Source: Pseudarthrobacter sp. NamE2
GTDB taxonomy: Bacteria; Actinomycetota; Actinomycetes; Actinomycetales; Micrococcaceae
Assembly: GCF_005796205.1 (NCBI RefSeq)
Contig: NZ_VAHN01000002.1
Coordinates: forward strand, 1-64,000
DNA: 64,000 bases
Direction of reading: 5' to 3'
Shown here piece after piece: positions 62,628-64,000 of the stretch; the stretch's first letter is position 1, and each line of letters opens with the position of its first letter. Under the pieces are notes generated by a model that worked only from the letters and a program-made list of their open reading frames with translations, was not told where the DNA came from and did no database searches. The translations under genes were made by a program, and so were the position numbers.

Positions 62628-63305
62628 AAGGCCCAGCTTCCGCGCCAGCGCGAGCGATCCCGTGTTGCTGACGTCCGTTCGCCACTGCAGCGTCAAGCCT
62701 GCTGCCAGGGCTTCATGCGCCGCGATGGATGCCGCGAGTGACCCAAGCCCCTGCCGGCGCCATGCCGGATCCACCAGGACCCCCAGGTGGGCCAGCAGTC
62801 CCTCCCACTCGGCGTAGGCGCCGCATGCCAGGGGAACCCGCCGTCCGTCCACCTCATGCAGGATCGTGTAGCGGTTCTCCAGATCTGACAGGCCAACTTC
62901 GTTGACGTCGTCCGGCGGGCACCTGCCCTCCAGCTCTATCGCCTCCGGGTTGCCGTGCGAGACGGTCATCTCCCCGGCGGGCTGCTGCAGGGGCAGGTCG
63001 TCCGCAAAGAAGAGCGCCGCTGCCCCCAGCCCGTGCCCGCCGTGGGCACGGGTCAGGGTCAGGAGCGTCACGTGCTGTGCCATCTCCTCGTCCGGTATCC
63101 CCGCTGCCGCGTCAATGATCCATTGCGGCCCCACCAGCGCGGAACTTCCGAACAGGCGGATGAATTCCACGGTGCGGGCCGACTCGTCGGCCCGCACGAT
63201 CCGCTCGCCTGAGGCAAGGGCATCACCGAAGGCGTCGTCGTCCAGTCCCAGGCGGCGGGCCCAGGCAAGCTGGATGATGGCGGCAGAACCGGGGTCGAGT
63301 GTCAT
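62589..63305 (-). CDS. GNAT-family N-acetyltransferase
   Basis: A 238-residue protein. The acetyl-CoA loop is LGVLVDPAWRRQGLGSLAAS (about 170-189) and the ending RKLGLSAGGIQTSVHLG is GNAT-like. The N-terminal half is a degenerate GNAT-like domain (FGDALASGERIVRADES), similar to the FR47/tandem form. The substrate is unknown. It converges on, and overlaps by 39 bases, the drug carrier gene. Confidence 0.82.
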   Translation of the reverse strand: MTLDPGSAAIIQLAWARRLGLDDDAFGDALASGERIVRADESARTVEFIRLFGSSALVGPQWIIDAAAGIPDEEMAQHVTLLTLTRAHGGHGLGAAALFFADDLPLQQPAGEMTVSHGNPEAIELEGRCPPDDVNEVGLSDLENRYTILHEVDGRRVPLACGAYAEWEGLLAHLGVLVDPAWRRQGLGSLAASIAAHEALAAGLTLQWRTDVSNTGSLALARKLGLSAGGIQTSVHLG

Positions 63306-63332
63306 GCTCCCAGCCTAGGACTGCCGGAAGGC

Positions 63333-64000
63333 TCAGCCGAACAGCACCGCCGCTTCGTCATAGCGGCGCTGGGGGACGGTCTTAAGCTGGCCGAGGGCTT
63401 CCTGGAATCCTACGTGCCGGATGTCAGTGCCTTTGAGGGCCACCATGGTGCCCCAGTAGCCTTCAACGACGGAGTCGATGGCGGCCATGCCCAGGCGGGT
63501 GGCCAGGACGCGGTCGTACGCGGAGGGGACGCCGCCGCGCTGGATGTGGCCCAGGATGGTGGCGCGGGTTTCGATGCCCGTGCGGGCTTCGAGCTCGGGG
63601 GCAAGCTGGTCTGCTATGCCGCCGAGGCGGGGCCGGCCGAAGGTATCCAGGCCGCGTTCGGAGTGCGGGGTTTCCATGTGCGCCGGGACAAAGCCTTCGG
63701 CGACGACCACCAGGGGTGCGCGGCCGCGGGCGTGGGCTTCCTTCACCCACTCGGTGACCTGGTCGATGCTGACTTTTTGTTCGGGGATGAGGATGGCGTG
63801 GGCGCCGGCGGCCATCCCGGCGTGCAGGGCGATCCAGCCGACGTGCCGGCCCATGACTTCGGCGATCATGCAGCGGTGGTGGGATTCGCCGGTGGTGCGG
63901 AGCCGGTCGATGGCTTCGGTGGCGATCTGTACGGCGGTGTCGAAGCCGAAGGTGTAGTCGGTGGCGTCGAGGTCGTTGTCCACGGTCTTGGGGACGCCGA
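63333..64000 (-). CDS. pfkA: 6-phosphofructokinase (5' part outside window)
   Basis: This is the C-terminal 222 codons of a phosphofructokinase that phosphorylates fructose 6-phosphate in glycolysis. It shows GVPKTVDNDLDATDYTFGFD, AEVMGRHVGWIALHAGMA (the MGR substrate motif), VVAEGF and LGHIQRGGVPSAYDR. The Lys in PKTVDND is typical of group III enzymes, in which either ATP or pyrophosphate may be the donor. The residue that decides it (Asp or Gly in the upstream GGDGS/T-type motif) lies outside the window. Confidence 0.95.
   Translation of the reverse strand, partial: GVPKTVDNDLDATDYTFGFDTAVQIATEAIDRLRTTGESHHRCMIAEVMGRHVGWIALHAGMAAGAHAILIPEQKVSIDQVTEWVKEAHARGRAPLVVVAEGFVPAHMETPHSERGLDTFGRPRLGGIADQLAPELEARTGIETRATILGHIQRGGVPSAYDRVLATRLGMAAIDSVVEGYWGTMVALKGTDIRHVGFQEALGQLKTVPQRRYDEAAVLFG

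Overview
The window is a chromosomal segment of a high-GC Gram-positive actinobacterium, most likely an Arthrobacter/Pseudarthrobacter-type member of the Micrococcaceae. The reasons are: GC-rich third codon positions throughout, frequent GTG and TTG starts, a mycothiol synthase gene (mshD) beside a GlnR-type orphan regulator, a MutT1-type Nudix/phosphatase beside polyphosphate kinase, a DtxR-type iron box, and several families common in that group (DUF2797, DUF7793-like, FABP/nitrobindin). No rRNA, CRISPR array, complete insertion sequence or prophage is visible. Three tRNA genes are present (Tyr, Thr, Met).

Layout. Positions 1-17,100 are mostly ordinary chromosome: a Fur-family repressor with its operator, htpX, a YajQ-type protein, tRNA-Tyr, lipoprotein and cell-surface genes, a LysM protein, a truncated potassium channel, thioredoxin, an AlkA-like glycosylase, and a cystathionine beta-synthase/gamma-synthase pair. 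Positions 15,800-17,700 hold several broken genes (a major facilitator carrier with internal deletions, a frameshifted VOC protein) and an inverted-repeat element. Positions 17,700-26,700 are the accessory part: looser coding, two unrecognised small genes, and an operon read leftward that encodes a membrane-bound nonribosomal peptide synthetase of the epsilon-poly-L-lysine synthetase (Pls/PosA) type, a polytopic acyltransferase-like protein and a membrane-anchored L,D-transpeptidase. A lipoprotein of unknown function lies upstream.

Positions 27,000-30,400 carry a second compact operon (DUF1190/YgiB-like protein, glutathionylspermidine-synthase-like ATP-grasp ligase, APC permease). Positions 30,500-40,500 hold a MOSC protein, a cold-shock-type DEAD-box helicase with a long structured leader, two tRNAs, a YjiH membrane protein, and a ROK regulator divergent from a GH13 alpha-glucosidase. 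Positions 40,600-47,400 contain a CoA-ester lyase, DUF2797, a pair of MaoC-type dehydratases, an MFS carrier, murB and an AlkZ-like winged-helix protein. Positions 47,400-57,700 are read leftward: asd, an orphan WXG100/ESX-like gene group, thyA-dfrA, mutT1-ppk (overlapping), mshD and glnR. Positions 57,900-64,000 hold membrane proteins, nitrobindin, YgfZ, an ankyrin protein, a drug-efflux carrier, a GNAT acetyltransferase and the C-terminal part of phosphofructokinase.

The stretch most likely to be a little-described system is the Pls-type synthetase operon at 18,965-25,270. Its gene content suggests assembly, modification and possibly cell-wall handling of an amino-acid homopolymer. The YgiB/YgiC/permease operon is the second candidate.
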